Assembly (NCBI GenBank): GCA_002747515.1
Contig: PDPP01000023.1
Coordinates: 1-53,259 of the forward strand
Direction: 5' to 3'
From: Candidatus Moraniibacteriota bacterium
GTDB lineage: Bacteria; Patescibacteriota; Minisyncoccia; Moranbacterales; GCA-2747515
Length of the DNA: 53,259 nt
Shown here: piece after piece, positions 8,893-19,295 of the stretch
How positions within the stretch are numbered: position 1 is the first letter of the stretch
Layout of the letters: every line of letters starts with the position of its first letter
Position numbers and translations under genes: made by a program
The notes under the pieces: model-generated
Seen by the model: the letters and a program-made list of their open reading frames with translations, nothing else
Database searches by the model: none
What the model was told of the DNA's origin: nothing

Positions 8893-10842
8893 CTAATCCT
8901 TCTGTTCTTCCAACGCATTGACTAAACATGTAAATTCCATTGTTGCTGCACACACTACCTCATCAGCACCACCATAATAGAGATACAAGTTACCATTATC
9001 CATTAGTACTGCACCACAAGAAAACACTGTGCCAGGTCGCAATCCCTTGTTTTCATATCCTGCTTTTGGTTCTAAAATTGGATAGTCTAGTCGTGCTGTA
9101 AGTTCGCCTTTTTCCAGATCAAACATCGCTGCACCAAGTCGATACTGCCCATCATGTTTGGAAAGTGCATGATAAATCAAAAGCCACTCATCCCCCACTT
9201 TAAATGGTGGTCCTGCAATACCTACTTTTTCACTATCCCATGAATCAGGTCGTGCACACATCACACTTCTACCTCCAAGCGTTCTCCCATGTTCAAAATT
9301 CAAACTATCTACAAAATCCAACCAAATTGTATGCTTCAATCTGTGAAAAAATGCATATTTCCCATCAATTTTTTCTGACATCAGACACGCATTTTTGTCA
9401 TCCATACCTTCTGGAGAAATGAGAATCGGTACAGACCAGTTATGCCATTTTTGTTGACGAAAATCATCTGCATCAATCGATGTATATGCAACACGTGCTG
9501 GACCAAAACCATTATATGCCGTATAACACATATGAAAACGATTTTCAAGAAATGTAATACGCGCATCTTCACATCCAGAAAATCCTGGCTCTTCACGAAT
9601 TTCTTCTGGAATACGTGGTAAGTAAATTGGTTCTGGATGTTGATACGTCAGATGAAAACCGTCTTCTGTTGTTGCATATCCTATACGTGATGTATCTTCA
9701 TCATCTTGCGCACGATATAAAATATGAATTTTTCCTTCATCATAAATTGCTGTCGGATTAAGTACATATTTGGATTCCCAATCACCACTGTGTGTTGGCT
9801 CAATAATTGGATTTCCCTCAAATCGTTCAAAATGCACAGGTTCCATATGATCACTCACAAACTCTTCACAATCTTTTAACTTAATAAATGTAAGTAATTC
9901 TTTCAATGACAACATTGCAATTGCACATACCGTATCTGCCGCACCATAATACAATCGCACTTCATCTCCCTTAATCAATAATCCAGAAGGAAAAACAATA
10001 TTTGAGATCATACCATGTTTTTCATAAAATTCTTCTGGCTTAATAAGCGGGCTTATGCTACGACCAACAACTTTAAGAGGATTTTCAAGATCAAGAAGTG
10101 CTGTTTCAATACCAAAAACTTTATTTTCCCCTTTATAATTTCTGATATATGAGTACACCAAAAGCCACCCTTCCTTTGTTTTCACAGGTGGTGCACCAAT
10201 TTCAATATGATCTTCAAGTGAACGTTGAAAATGTAACGTATGTCCATCAATATCATCAAGCCATTTTTCCCAATATTTCCTATCCCACATTTGCTCTGGT
10301 GTATCAAATTCTGCAAGCATGATTCGCACTGGTGGCTTGTCTGTATTCATCGTCAAAATTGCTACAATTTTTCCATTAATGCGTTCTGGAAAAATTGCCA
10401 TTGCCTTTGAGTTAAAATGTGTCACTTGATGTTTTTCCTCAATAGTCTTAAAGTCTTTTGTTATTGCAATACCAATTGTGATTCCTTCTGGAGTGTGTGG
10501 ATAATCTGATAACGCTGTATATGTAATATAATATTTATCATCAATCTTTGTCACACGTGGATCTTCACAACCATATTTTTCCCATTCTCTTTCCGGTGTA
10601 ATAATTTGTCTTCGTTCTTCTGAAAATCCACATCCATCATCACTATGTACATAACCAATTGTGGAAACTTCCATTGTTTGATCCTCATGTTTTTGTTGAA
10701 AAGAAAGTGCACGATATAAAAGATGATATCCCTTTTTATCTTTGATTGGACATCCATTGAACACTGCCTGTGCCTCCCATGGATGTTCTTTGTCTGGACC
10801 AAGAATTGGATTATTTGGATAGCGTTTTACATGTAATTCCAT
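8893..10842 (-). CDS. Tandem GH130 protein (mannoside phosphorylase/hydrolase family)
   Basis: GH130 enzymes cleave beta-mannosides by phosphorolysis or hydrolysis on a five-bladed propeller. This 649-aa protein carries two complete copies. The first spans ~1-320 with GCEDPR (candidate catalytic Asp94); the second spans ~335-645 with GCEDAR near 425. Both have the family's opening 'NPI...WE' and closing 'LYYGAAD'/'LYYGGAD' signatures. No signal peptide is seen, so it should act in the cytoplasm. It starts 14 nt after the other GH130 gene and is surely in the same operon. I cannot tell phosphorylase from hydrolase without aligning the phosphate-binding residues. Confidence 0.85.
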   Translation of the reverse strand: MELHVKRYPNNPILGPDKEHPWEAQAVFNGCPIKDKKGYHLLYRALSFQQKHEDQTMEVSTIGYVHSDDGCGFSEERRQIITPEREWEKYGCEDPRVTKIDDKYYITYTALSDYPHTPEGITIGIAITKDFKTIEEKHQVTHFNSKAMAIFPERINGKIVAILTMNTDKPPVRIMLAEFDTPEQMWDRKYWEKWLDDIDGHTLHFQRSLEDHIEIGAPPVKTKEGWLLVYSYIRNYKGENKVFGIETALLDLENPLKVVGRSISPLIKPEEFYEKHGMISNIVFPSGLLIKGDEVRLYYGAADTVCAIAMLSLKELLTFIKLKDCEEFVSDHMEPVHFERFEGNPIIEPTHSGDWESKYVLNPTAIYDEGKIHILYRAQDDEDTSRIGYATTEDGFHLTYQHPEPIYLPRIPEEIREEPGFSGCEDARITFLENRFHMCYTAYNGFGPARVAYTSIDADDFRQQKWHNWSVPILISPEGMDDKNACLMSEKIDGKYAFFHRLKHTIWLDFVDSLNFEHGRTLGGRSVMCARPDSWDSEKVGIAGPPFKVGDEWLLIYHALSKHDGQYRLGAAMFDLEKGELTARLDYPILEPKAGYENKGLRPGTVFSCGAVLMDNGNLYLYYGGADEVVCAATMEFTCLVNALEEQKD

Positions 10843-10856
10843 TTTTTTATATTTAA

Positions 10857-12722
10857 CTAGTTAATTTTCATTTTTACTTCACCAGTTCCTCTCAATTCTC
10901 TCAAAAATTGATTAATTGGAGCAGTTGCGACACATGTGTATGTATCTGAACCGCCATAATACACAAACAATACATCATCTTTGATAACTGCACCACAACA
11001 ATAAACTACACCCCATTTGATACCATCATTTTCATATGTTTTTTCTGGTTCCAATATTGGCTTTTCTGTTCTACAAATCTCCTGCGTTGGATCATTAAGA
11101 TCAAGAAGTAAAGCGCCAATACGATAACGATCTGGATTTCTGTGATCCATCGCATGATAGATAATCAACCACCCATCTTCTGTCTTAATCGGTGCCGGAC
11201 CAACCCCACGAAACCAACTATCCCATGAACGTGATGGATCAATTGGTCTTGTGTTGTTGCTTTTGATACAATTTCCATACCCAAGCTGTGACAAATCATC
11301 GATATAATCGATAAGAATTTTTGGACAAAAGCTATGCAAAAGTGCAAATTTGCCATTAATTTTTTCTGGAAACAATACCCAGTTTTTATTCATTTCCCCT
11401 AGTGGTGAAATCAGACGTGTATCATGCCAATTCCACCGACCATTTTTGAAATCATCAAAATCAATTGACGTCAGTCCAACACGAACAGAACCCCAACCAT
11501 CAAACGCAGTAAATGTTACATACACAACTCCATCAATCAAAACTGCACGCGGATCTTCACAACCACCGTTAACATTGCCACCGGAACTATATGATGGGAT
11601 ATGCGGTTTTTTCATCTTTCGCGTGCCAACATCTCTACTATATATATGTTGTGCTAAACGCTTTTTAATTTGCACACCATCTTCACTAAATGCATAACCC
11701 CACACACTCATCAAATCATCACCATCTGCACGGTAAATAATGTGAATATTTCCATTTTCTTCAATAGCTGTTGGATTATATACTGCCCTTGACTCCCATG
11801 ACGAATGATCTTGTGGCGCAAGAATCGGATTACTTTCTACACGTTTCAACACGACAGGCTCATCAGCCTCATCCATATGATCAGCAATTTCTTCATCACA
11901 TCGTGCTGGATCTGTGTGCTCTTCATGTTTGTAATAGTGACGCAACAAAAACATCTCGTCATCCCCTCCTGTCCAATACGACACAAAGTATTCATCAAAA
12001 ATAACAGCACCAAATAAATGAATATTATCTTTTTTTATGTCTTCCACAACATAAATTGCCTGAGTTGATTGCCACAATATCACAGACGGATTACCATAAT
12101 CAAGCAAAACGCCATACAACTCCAATCGCTCTTTTCCAGCATTATTTTCTGTAATGCTGTACATCACAAACACGCCCTCATCTACTACTTCCGCATCAAT
12201 TACTTCAATTTTTCTCTGTAATTGCGTAGAACCTTCTTCCACAGAATCTAAAGACAATATGCTCTTTTTTATGCGTGACCATTTTCGAAAATCCTCTGAC
12301 ACATACGCATTAAGCGCTTCACCACCAACAAACATCACATTGCGTCCTGCATATAAATAATCGGAGACAATTTTTCCACCAGCACCCTGATCTTGCAACT
12401 CCATAATCTTCTCCCAATCAACAAGATTCTTTGATTGTGCAATACACATTTTTCCTTCTTCCACGTGCCGATATGTGAGAAAATAATCTTCTTTCCCGTC
12501 TTTTGACATATGAAAAGACACACACGCATCAAATTCATCAGATGGTCCACTAAAATCTATGACTTTTGCATTAGATGTCACTGTATCAAAAATCATACCA
12601 TCTACACTTTCACGTACAGTAAACGTACCATTTTTTGCATTAACATCACTATGCAAAAAAATATATGCTTTCTTTTGACACAACGCAGCACCAAGCCCAC
12701 GCATGTTATTTTTATTTTTCAT
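10857..12722 (-). CDS. GH130-domain protein with a divergent N-terminal propeller
   Basis: A 621-aa protein. The C-terminal half (~300-610) is a clear GH130 domain with 'ESNPILAPQDHSSWES', GCEDPR near residue 388, and closing 'LFVYYGGSDTYTCVA'. The N-terminal half has propeller-like strands but no GCED motif, so it is probably a degenerate non-catalytic copy. It carries an aggtgaag Shine-Dalgarno and its own promoter, and is followed at 14 nt by the tandem GH130 gene. The pair likely handles a mannose-containing oligosaccharide. A mannose-1-phosphate guanylyltransferase at 51.9 kb shows that the cell uses activated mannose. Confidence 0.82.
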   Translation of the reverse strand: MKNKNNMRGLGAALCQKKAYIFLHSDVNAKNGTFTVRESVDGMIFDTVTSNAKVIDFSGPSDEFDACVSFHMSKDGKEDYFLTYRHVEEGKMCIAQSKNLVDWEKIMELQDQGAGGKIVSDYLYAGRNVMFVGGEALNAYVSEDFRKWSRIKKSILSLDSVEEGSTQLQRKIEVIDAEVVDEGVFVMYSITENNAGKERLELYGVLLDYGNPSVILWQSTQAIYVVEDIKKDNIHLFGAVIFDEYFVSYWTGGDDEMFLLRHYYKHEEHTDPARCDEEIADHMDEADEPVVLKRVESNPILAPQDHSSWESRAVYNPTAIEENGNIHIIYRADGDDLMSVWGYAFSEDGVQIKKRLAQHIYSRDVGTRKMKKPHIPSYSSGGNVNGGCEDPRAVLIDGVVYVTFTAFDGWGSVRVGLTSIDFDDFKNGRWNWHDTRLISPLGEMNKNWVLFPEKINGKFALLHSFCPKILIDYIDDLSQLGYGNCIKSNNTRPIDPSRSWDSWFRGVGPAPIKTEDGWLIIYHAMDHRNPDRYRIGALLLDLNDPTQEICRTEKPILEPEKTYENDGIKWGVVYCCGAVIKDDVLFVYYGGSDTYTCVATAPINQFLRELRGTGEVKMKIN

Positions 12723-12759
12723 TCTTCACCTAAAATTCAAATTGTATATTTCTATGATT

Positions 12760-12788
12760 ATTATAAATGTATTTATCAAAAAAGACAA
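12760..12788 (-). promoter_or_regulatory. Sigma-70-type promoter of the GH130 operon
   Basis: Minus strand: TTGTCT (12783-12788), 17-nt spacer, TATAAT (12760-12765), 38 nt before the start codon. It separates the GH130 operon from the RND gene upstream. Confidence 0.6.
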
Positions 12789-12798
12789 AAATACAATT

Positions 12799-15700
12799 TT
12801 ATCTTTTATATGCGCTTTCCATCATCATGTAATACACTGATGGGATGAAAAAAAGCATAATGACACCAGAAAACACCAATCCACAAATAATTGCACCACC
12901 AAGTCCTTGCCACATCGGTTCTGATAGTGTAATTGGCAACAGTCCAAAAATTGTCGTGAGTGAGCTCAGTACAATCGGCTCTAGACGCGATGACGCCCCA
13001 TCAACGACTGCGTCGTGAAATGTCATGTTGGCGCGATGATTTTTGTTGATTTGATCAATAATCATGATTGAATTATTAATCACAATACCAAACAGTGCCA
13101 AAACACCGATTAATGCCGGAAATGAGAGTGCAATGCCAAAAATCGCAAAAAGCAAAAACACGCCAGAAATTGCAAGCGGGATAACGAGTAACACAATAAA
13201 TGATTTGCGATACGAATCCAATTGCACAATCAATGTAATAAAAATCAATACCAACGCGACAACCATCGCTTGCAAAATAGACGTTACAGATTTTTGATTT
13301 TCTTCATTGGCACCACCAGTCGCCCACGTGTATCCATGTGCAAAATGAATGTTTTCATTGATATATGTTGCGATACCTTTATTAATCTCTGCAGCGTTAT
13401 ACTCCTCTTCCACAGATGCTGTCACTGTCAAGATGCGTGTTTGATCTTCGTGTGCAATTTCTGATGGATTATCTTCCATACGAAACTCACCCAAAGACAC
13501 CAAGGGGACTTGCTCACCCGTCTGTGATGTAATCATTAAATGCTCCAGTGCGTCAATAGATGCATTGTCACGCGAGAAGCGCAACACAACATCACGTTTA
13601 TTGGAAAGATGTGTGAAATCTACGTCTTCTGCAACTACCATACCACTACCAAATGTGTAAAGGAATGATCCAATTTGCGGCACTGTCAATCCGTGCGCAT
13701 GAATATCCTGCACATGTGGCACAAAAACAATTTTACTACTGCCTGACTTAATCGATTTTTTGATGTTCACCACGCCGTCTATGTTTTCTAATTGTCCCAT
13801 GATATCAAAAGCATAATCATTGAGCTTTTCAAATTGCGGACCAATCAATTTAATCGTCACATCTGCACCTGCCGGCGGACCGCTAGAGATTTCATCAACA
13901 CTAATTTCTCCTTGTGTAAAGTTTTTTACTACATCTGTATTGCGCAGTTGCTGTGCAATGTGCACTGATGTCATATCACGCACATCTTCATCAATCAGAT
14001 TGAGCGTCACTAAAATTTTATTATCCGCACCACCGACGGACACATTGCCTTTTGCGCCAAATTCCGCACCAATTTGCGTTTGAATTTCCGCGACACCGTC
14101 TACATCATCCACAATACCTGCCACAAAATCACGTGCTACTTCCTGTGATACACGTGCACGTGTATCCAAAGGTAATGTAATATTGACATAAATTTGTTCT
14201 TCATCACTTGCTGGGAAAAATTCATTTTTCACAAAACCCCCTACCACGAGAAAAATCCCAAAGAAAAAGAAAGTCACCACCGAAATAACTACACTACGTC
14301 GTGACCATTTTTTATGCAAAAGACGCGTCAGCACACTTTTGTATACCCTGGAAAGATGTGTCACATTGATTACACCACTTCCAATTGCACGACTACACAC
14401 ATCATGTAATTTCCGCGCGCGCACATAACATATCTTTTTGATATATGTGCTCATCCCTTTCACTAAAACACCACAAGAAAAAAGTAACGCGACCACCACA
14501 GGCATAATGACAAGCCACGCAAAAAATGGAAAATGAATGTCATAATGCAAGAAGAGTCCGCGCACAATAATGCACACAATCAAAAAAGCAATAATATACA
14601 AAAATGTCTTAACGCGACGCGGCATCGCAAAATCAAACAACCACACCATCAATGGCAAAATCACGAAAAATCCAATCAACACAGAAATCATGAGAATTGC
14701 AGATACTACAATTGGAATTGATTTGATAAATTCACCGATAATCCCTGTTGATAGTAGCAGTGGCAAAAATGCCCACACTGTCGTGAGTGTCGTCACAAGA
14801 AGTGTGCTAAAGTAGTCTTTCCACACCAAAAGCGCTGTTTCTTGTGCAGAAAACCGACCAGAACGATAATAATTTGTCAGTGCCGCAATAATAACAATTG
14901 TCACATCTACCAACAGACCAAGTGACAAAAGTAGTGCAAAAATTGACACGAAATTCATCGTCAGACCAGTGACATACATCACACCAAATGCCAACATAAA
15001 CACAAGTGGCACAGACAATGACGCAAGGAGTGCTTGCCGTGCTCCGACAAACAAAAACAACACGATAAACACCAAAATTACTGTGGAAATCATGTTTCTA
15101 TAAAGCTTATTAAACTGATCAGTGATTTTTTCATCCGTATTGGTAATTTTGACAAAAGACACATGATCACCTGCTTGTTTTTTGTACGCATCCATCACAG
15201 AAAATGATTCTTTTGTTGCATCCGCTATTTTGGATCCGATAATACGATAGACATTGAGTGTGATAGCGCGATGCTCTGTGCCATCTGTCCTTGTGATAAA
15301 TGCCGGTGCATTATCTGGTGTACTCACCTCTGCCACTTCTGCAATATCTCCGAGGCGATAATAGATGCCATCAATAGGAATTATAATATGTCGCACATCA
15401 TCAAGCGTCATGCTGTCACGATCAATTGTCAATCCAATTTTAAGCGTATCTGTATAAACTGCACCAGCAGGAATAGATGATAATGATTGCGTAATACGTG
15501 ATGCGACTGATTGAATGTTGATGTGTAGTTCTTTGAGGACTTGTTCTGTAATAAGAATTTGTACTTCTTGTTCCTCATTCCCAGCAATTTCTACACGATC
15601 AATCAATGGTTGATCTTCTAAATCATCTACCAAAGATTCGACAAAACTATTGAGAGATGCTGCGTCCATGTCATTGGCAATAACCGCATACTGCAAAATC

Positions 15701-16194
15701 GGCCTATCTTCAAAATCAAGCGCTGACACTTGTGGCGTGTGTGCCGCATCAGGTAATGTTGCAATCGAGCTAATGGCGTTTTGCACATCTGTTTGCGCCT
15801 TATCCACATCCACTCCATCATGAAATTGCACCATCACCGTAGACACATTTTCCAACGATGTTGATGTCACTTCATCCACATCATCCACTTTTGCCACTTC
15901 ACTCTCGATAACCTCTGTCACCAAAGATTCGATGTCTTCTGGCGTCGCTCCAGGCATAACCGTTACGACTGACACCATCGCGATATTTACTTCTGGCATA
16001 AGCGTACGCGGAATACGCACAAAAGACACCACACCAATCAAAATAATCGTCACCATTATCAGTGCAATCACACGCATATTATCAACATATTTTTTCACAA
16101 AAGAAGAGTGTTCTGCGTCATTATACGTCACATTTTGGATATACAGAGAATCAGCATCACGCGCTCCTTTTTTGTCATGTGTATTGTTATCCAT
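12799..16194 (-). CDS. RND-family efflux transporter
   Basis: A 1131-aa proton-driven exporter of the AcrB/HAE type. The first helix (~36-58) is followed by a large external loop with PN1/PN2-like signatures (VVTVMPGATPEDIESLVTEV), helices ~360-560, a second external loop and five or six final helices. The TM4 motif reads GLLVDVTIVI, keeping one of the two acidic residues of AcrB. The TM10 motif is IVINNSIMIID instead of the lysine-bearing AcrB form. An extra ~100-residue membrane-proximal segment sits mid-protein. It lies 5 nt after the membrane-fusion gene. No TolC-like gene is visible, which fits a cell with no outer membrane. The substrate is unknown. Confidence 0.9.
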   Translation of the reverse strand: MDNNTHDKKGARDADSLYIQNVTYNDAEHSSFVKKYVDNMRVIALIMVTIILIGVVSFVRIPRTLMPEVNIAMVSVVTVMPGATPEDIESLVTEVIESEVAKVDDVDEVTSTSLENVSTVMVQFHDGVDVDKAQTDVQNAISSIATLPDAAHTPQVSALDFEDRPILQYAVIANDMDAASLNSFVESLVDDLEDQPLIDRVEIAGNEEQEVQILITEQVLKELHINIQSVASRITQSLSSIPAGAVYTDTLKIGLTIDRDSMTLDDVRHIIIPIDGIYYRLGDIAEVAEVSTPDNAPAFITRTDGTEHRAITLNVYRIIGSKIADATKESFSVMDAYKKQAGDHVSFVKITNTDEKITDQFNKLYRNMISTVILVFIVLFLFVGARQALLASLSVPLVFMLAFGVMYVTGLTMNFVSIFALLLSLGLLVDVTIVIIAALTNYYRSGRFSAQETALLVWKDYFSTLLVTTLTTVWAFLPLLLSTGIIGEFIKSIPIVVSAILMISVLIGFFVILPLMVWLFDFAMPRRVKTFLYIIAFLIVCIIVRGLFLHYDIHFPFFAWLVIMPVVVALLFSCGVLVKGMSTYIKKICYVRARKLHDVCSRAIGSGVINVTHLSRVYKSVLTRLLHKKWSRRSVVISVVTFFFFGIFLVVGGFVKNEFFPASDEEQIYVNITLPLDTRARVSQEVARDFVAGIVDDVDGVAEIQTQIGAEFGAKGNVSVGGADNKILVTLNLIDEDVRDMTSVHIAQQLRNTDVVKNFTQGEISVDEISSGPPAGADVTIKLIGPQFEKLNDYAFDIMGQLENIDGVVNIKKSIKSGSSKIVFVPHVQDIHAHGLTVPQIGSFLYTFGSGMVVAEDVDFTHLSNKRDVVLRFSRDNASIDALEHLMITSQTGEQVPLVSLGEFRMEDNPSEIAHEDQTRILTVTASVEEEYNAAEINKGIATYINENIHFAHGYTWATGGANEENQKSVTSILQAMVVALVLIFITLIVQLDSYRKSFIVLLVIPLAISGVFLLFAIFGIALSFPALIGVLALFGIVINNSIMIIDQINKNHRANMTFHDAVVDGASSRLEPIVLSSLTTIFGLLPITLSEPMWQGLGGAIICGLVFSGVIMLFFIPSVYYMMMESAYKR

Positions 16195-16199
16195 ATTTT

Positions 16200-17336
16200 T
16201 TATTTATCATCACATACGATATGATCGCCGTCGTACACATTTCTGTCCACAATCACACGCATATCTCGTGACACATCACCCTGTACAAAAATAAATGACC
16301 CCACCACTTTGCCACGCGTCACTTCCATCGCATGTGCTGTATCACCAACTGCGATAAAAATAACTGATTTGTTATTCATCAGCCGTACCGCATCCACTGG
16401 CAACAACACGCCATTATTACCTTCCGACATTACCTGCACTGGAACTGAAAGAGACACATATTCATTGTGATTAAATACATCACTATACTCTTCTGGTACA
16501 GTAAAAGTCAATACATATGATTGATCATCTGCCACATCTTCTGATAAATGTGTTGGCAATAATTCTATTTTTTGATCTTCCACTGTAATCACACTTGGCT
16601 GTGACACATCGATCATCGCTGCTAATGCTGTAGAAATATGCACAGAAATAGTCACAATTTTTTCCTGTGCATTGATTGTTACAATCTTATCTCCTGGATG
16701 CACAGTATCTCCGCGTGACACAAACACGTAATCCACTACACCAGAAAATGGCGATTTTGGTCTATACAATGACGCAGCAATTGCTGCATTTTTCTTTTGT
16801 AGTAGCGTCACCTCACGTGATAATTCCATATCACGTTTTTGAATTGTGTATTGTTTGCGCGCGATTTCTGATGTGAGACTGTCTGTTTTATTGACATCAT
16901 CACGTTTGTCATCGATAATACTCATTTTCTTTGCATATGTCTCATCACTGTTTGTGACATGTTCTTGTGATATCTGATATGCGACATCTGCACGATTTGC
17001 ACCAGTATATGTATCAGAAATATATGCAATTTTTTGCCCAAAACGCACCGTGCTACCATTATCAACATACACTTTATGAATGATGCCACCAACATGTGAC
17101 ACAACTGTGACCACACCGTCTTTAGTGACTTTACCAGACAATTCTGTATACACCGGACGATCAATCTGAAATGTTGTAACGACCTTTGGTGCATCATCAT
17201 GTGTCACATTTTTATATTCCACGACAAAAGCTCTGCGACCAATCACAAAAATGATCACACAAATCACTACCAAGATCATAAAAAACACAAATGGACGCTG
17301 TTGTATTTTTTCTTGTATGCCCCGTATATATCCCAT
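16200..17336 (-). CDS. HlyD/AcrA-type membrane-fusion protein
   Basis: The periplasmic adaptor partner of the RND pump. One N-terminal anchor helix (~18-38) is followed by a lipoyl half-motif (VGGIIHKVYVDNGSTVRFGQ, ~80-100), a helical hairpin (~125-195), the second lipoyl half (SPFSGVVDYVFVSRGDTVHPG, ~205-225) and beta-barrel plus membrane-proximal domains. The coding region stops 5 nt before the transporter begins, so the two are translated as a unit. Confidence 0.87.
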   Translation of the reverse strand: MGYIRGIQEKIQQRPFVFFMILVVICVIIFVIGRRAFVVEYKNVTHDDAPKVVTTFQIDRPVYTELSGKVTKDGVVTVVSHVGGIIHKVYVDNGSTVRFGQKIAYISDTYTGANRADVAYQISQEHVTNSDETYAKKMSIIDDKRDDVNKTDSLTSEIARKQYTIQKRDMELSREVTLLQKKNAAIAASLYRPKSPFSGVVDYVFVSRGDTVHPGDKIVTINAQEKIVTISVHISTALAAMIDVSQPSVITVEDQKIELLPTHLSEDVADDQSYVLTFTVPEEYSDVFNHNEYVSLSVPVQVMSEGNNGVLLPVDAVRLMNNKSVIFIAVGDTAHAMEVTRGKVVGSFIFVQGDVSRDMRVIVDRNVYDGDHIVCDDK

Positions 17337-17418
17337 AAAACTTCATTTTATTATTATAGAAAAATTTTGCATCAAAACATCGTGCAATATATCAGCATAA
17401 ACACATTTTGCATAACTG

Positions 17419-17835
17419 TCAATCATATGTGTCCATAATATATTTAGCGCAACACACAAAAGTAACACTAATCACACAGATCAGCGCCATCAATACTGAT
17501 GTTCCAATGATTACAAGAAATCCATAAGCATCATACAGTCCAAAAAACGCACCAAAGTGCACCACCATATCACACACAAAAACGGCACAAAAAATAGACA
17601 TTATCACCCACTTGTGCACATTCTGCGCAATCACAAAACGCAAAAAAAGATACGGTGCATATGCGACACTACACACAAGCACAATCCCCACAATGTGTAA
17701 CACAATATCATGTGCACGCACCAAAAAAAGATGATCGGCATGCACAAGCGTATACCATACACAATACAGAAATGTCACAAAAACCACACATGCACCACCA
17801 TTTTGTATTTGTACAACACTACAGTTTTTATCCAT
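17419..17835 (-). CDS. Four-helix membrane protein of unknown function
   Basis: A 138-aa, strongly hydrophobic protein with four predicted helices (~18-38, 43-65, 75-98, 105-130) and several cysteines. No family recognised. It lies between the M23 peptidase and the RND/fusion pair on the same strand and may be co-transcribed with them. Confidence 0.6.
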   Translation of the reverse strand: MDKNCSVVQIQNGGACVVFVTFLYCVWYTLVHADHLFLVRAHDIVLHIVGIVLVCSVAYAPYLFLRFVIAQNVHKWVIMSIFCAVFVCDMVVHFGAFFGLYDAYGFLVIIGTSVLMALICVISVTFVCCAKYIMDTYD

Positions 17836-17951
17836 ATCTCAATACACAATATACCTTCATTGTATCCACAATATGACAAAATACCAAAACATACGAACTT
17901 CTCCCATTGTAAAAGCGGCGCTAGCTGAAAAAATACATATCAACAGCATTT

Positions 17952-19295
17952 TTATTGTAAAATTTCTGCGTACTTTTGTTGCATTTCTTTGAATTGTGTC
18001 ATTTTTTCACCTTCGAGTGGAACACCTTTTGGCTGTACAAGCGTCAGTGGGTTGACTGGTGCGCCATTGAGGCGCATACCATAGTCGAGGTGTGGACCAG
18101 TCGACCACCCTGTTGATCCTACATACCCCACCAATTCCCCTTGCGCTACATGTGCACCAGATTTCATACCTTTTGCAAAAGAACTCAAATGTGCGTAGTG
18201 TGTTGTATACCCATTATCATGTTTGATGCGCACAATATTACCCCATCCGCGTTCAAATCGTGCACTCATCACTCTGCCACGTGCCGACGCAACAACTGGC
18301 GTGCCAATCGGTGCTGCATAGTCAATTTGATAATGTGCTGATACTTTTTTTGTGATTGGATGGAGGCGTGCACCTGTAAATCCTGATGTGATGCGCCGAT
18401 AGCTCAGTGGCGCTTTGAGAAATTGCCGCTCCAATGCATGCCCATCACTGTCATAATATCCACCCTCACCGTCATTGTCGAAGTAATAGGCATAATGTGG
18501 TGTGCCATCATTGACAAATTTAGCTGCACGAATGTATCCGTCTGGTGCCGGTTTACCATCACGCATACGTTTGTCATACACAAAAACAAACGTATCACCT
18601 GTGCGAATCTCTGTCGTAAAATCAATACTAAATGAAAACATGTCCCCCACATCCAATACAGTTGCTTCCGACAATCCCGCATCAAGCGCATCGACATAAA
18701 AAAAGTTTTCAATTGTCCCCTCTGCTACTGTTTCTGTTACATCATATGCGATACGTTCTTCACGAGCAGTGAAATCATCACCATTTCTCTCTACGATAAT
18801 CATTTTTTCTGTATTACGATCATACTCCATGCGTGTGGCGCGTTCTGTGTCATGTGCATCGTCAAAATAAAAGCGTAGTTCCTGGCCAATTTTTACATGC
18901 GTGAAATCAAAAACATCTTCCGATGCTTCTATAAGCACTGCTGTGTCATTTGCATCAAAACCACCATATTCACTAAAAATATCAGCAGGAATATCACCTT
19001 CCCCCACTTCATGACGCACAACAGCAGCGTCTACAGCATCAGACTCTTGTGATTGTGATACATCACCAACATCCTCCACTGACTGTTCCATGACACTTTG
19101 TGCATCATCATGCATGTCATCAGAAGTAGGTTGATGCGCATGCATTTTTTTGTACAGCACAAAAGATGCACATGTACATACAATCAAAAAAAATACTATA
19201 TTTTTTTTCCATTTTGCATGACCTGTGTCATGCAATTCTTGCAAACGCTGTGCATACACTGGTTTTTTGACGTGATACCGATGATGTCGTTCCAT
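17952..19295 (-). CDS. M23 (LytM/MepM-like) peptidoglycan endopeptidase
   Basis: A 447-aa cell-wall hydrolase. A basic cytoplasmic head and one anchor helix (~30-50) are followed by an acidic linker, an OapA/LysM-like and Csd3-N2-type pair of regions (~100-275), and the M23 domain (~300-420). The zinc ligands are visible: His and Asp in HYQIDYAAP (usual form HxGID), HYAHL, and GPHLDYG. All key residues are present, so the enzyme should be active. It would cut peptide cross-links during growth or division. Confidence 0.9.
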   Translation of the reverse strand: MERHHRYHVKKPVYAQRLQELHDTGHAKWKKNIVFFLIVCTCASFVLYKKMHAHQPTSDDMHDDAQSVMEQSVEDVGDVSQSQESDAVDAAVVRHEVGEGDIPADIFSEYGGFDANDTAVLIEASEDVFDFTHVKIGQELRFYFDDAHDTERATRMEYDRNTEKMIIVERNGDDFTAREERIAYDVTETVAEGTIENFFYVDALDAGLSEATVLDVGDMFSFSIDFTTEIRTGDTFVFVYDKRMRDGKPAPDGYIRAAKFVNDGTPHYAYYFDNDGEGGYYDSDGHALERQFLKAPLSYRRITSGFTGARLHPITKKVSAHYQIDYAAPIGTPVVASARGRVMSARFERGWGNIVRIKHDNGYTTHYAHLSSFAKGMKSGAHVAQGELVGYVGSTGWSTGPHLDYGMRLNGAPVNPLTLVQPKGVPLEGEKMTQFKEMQQKYAEILQ

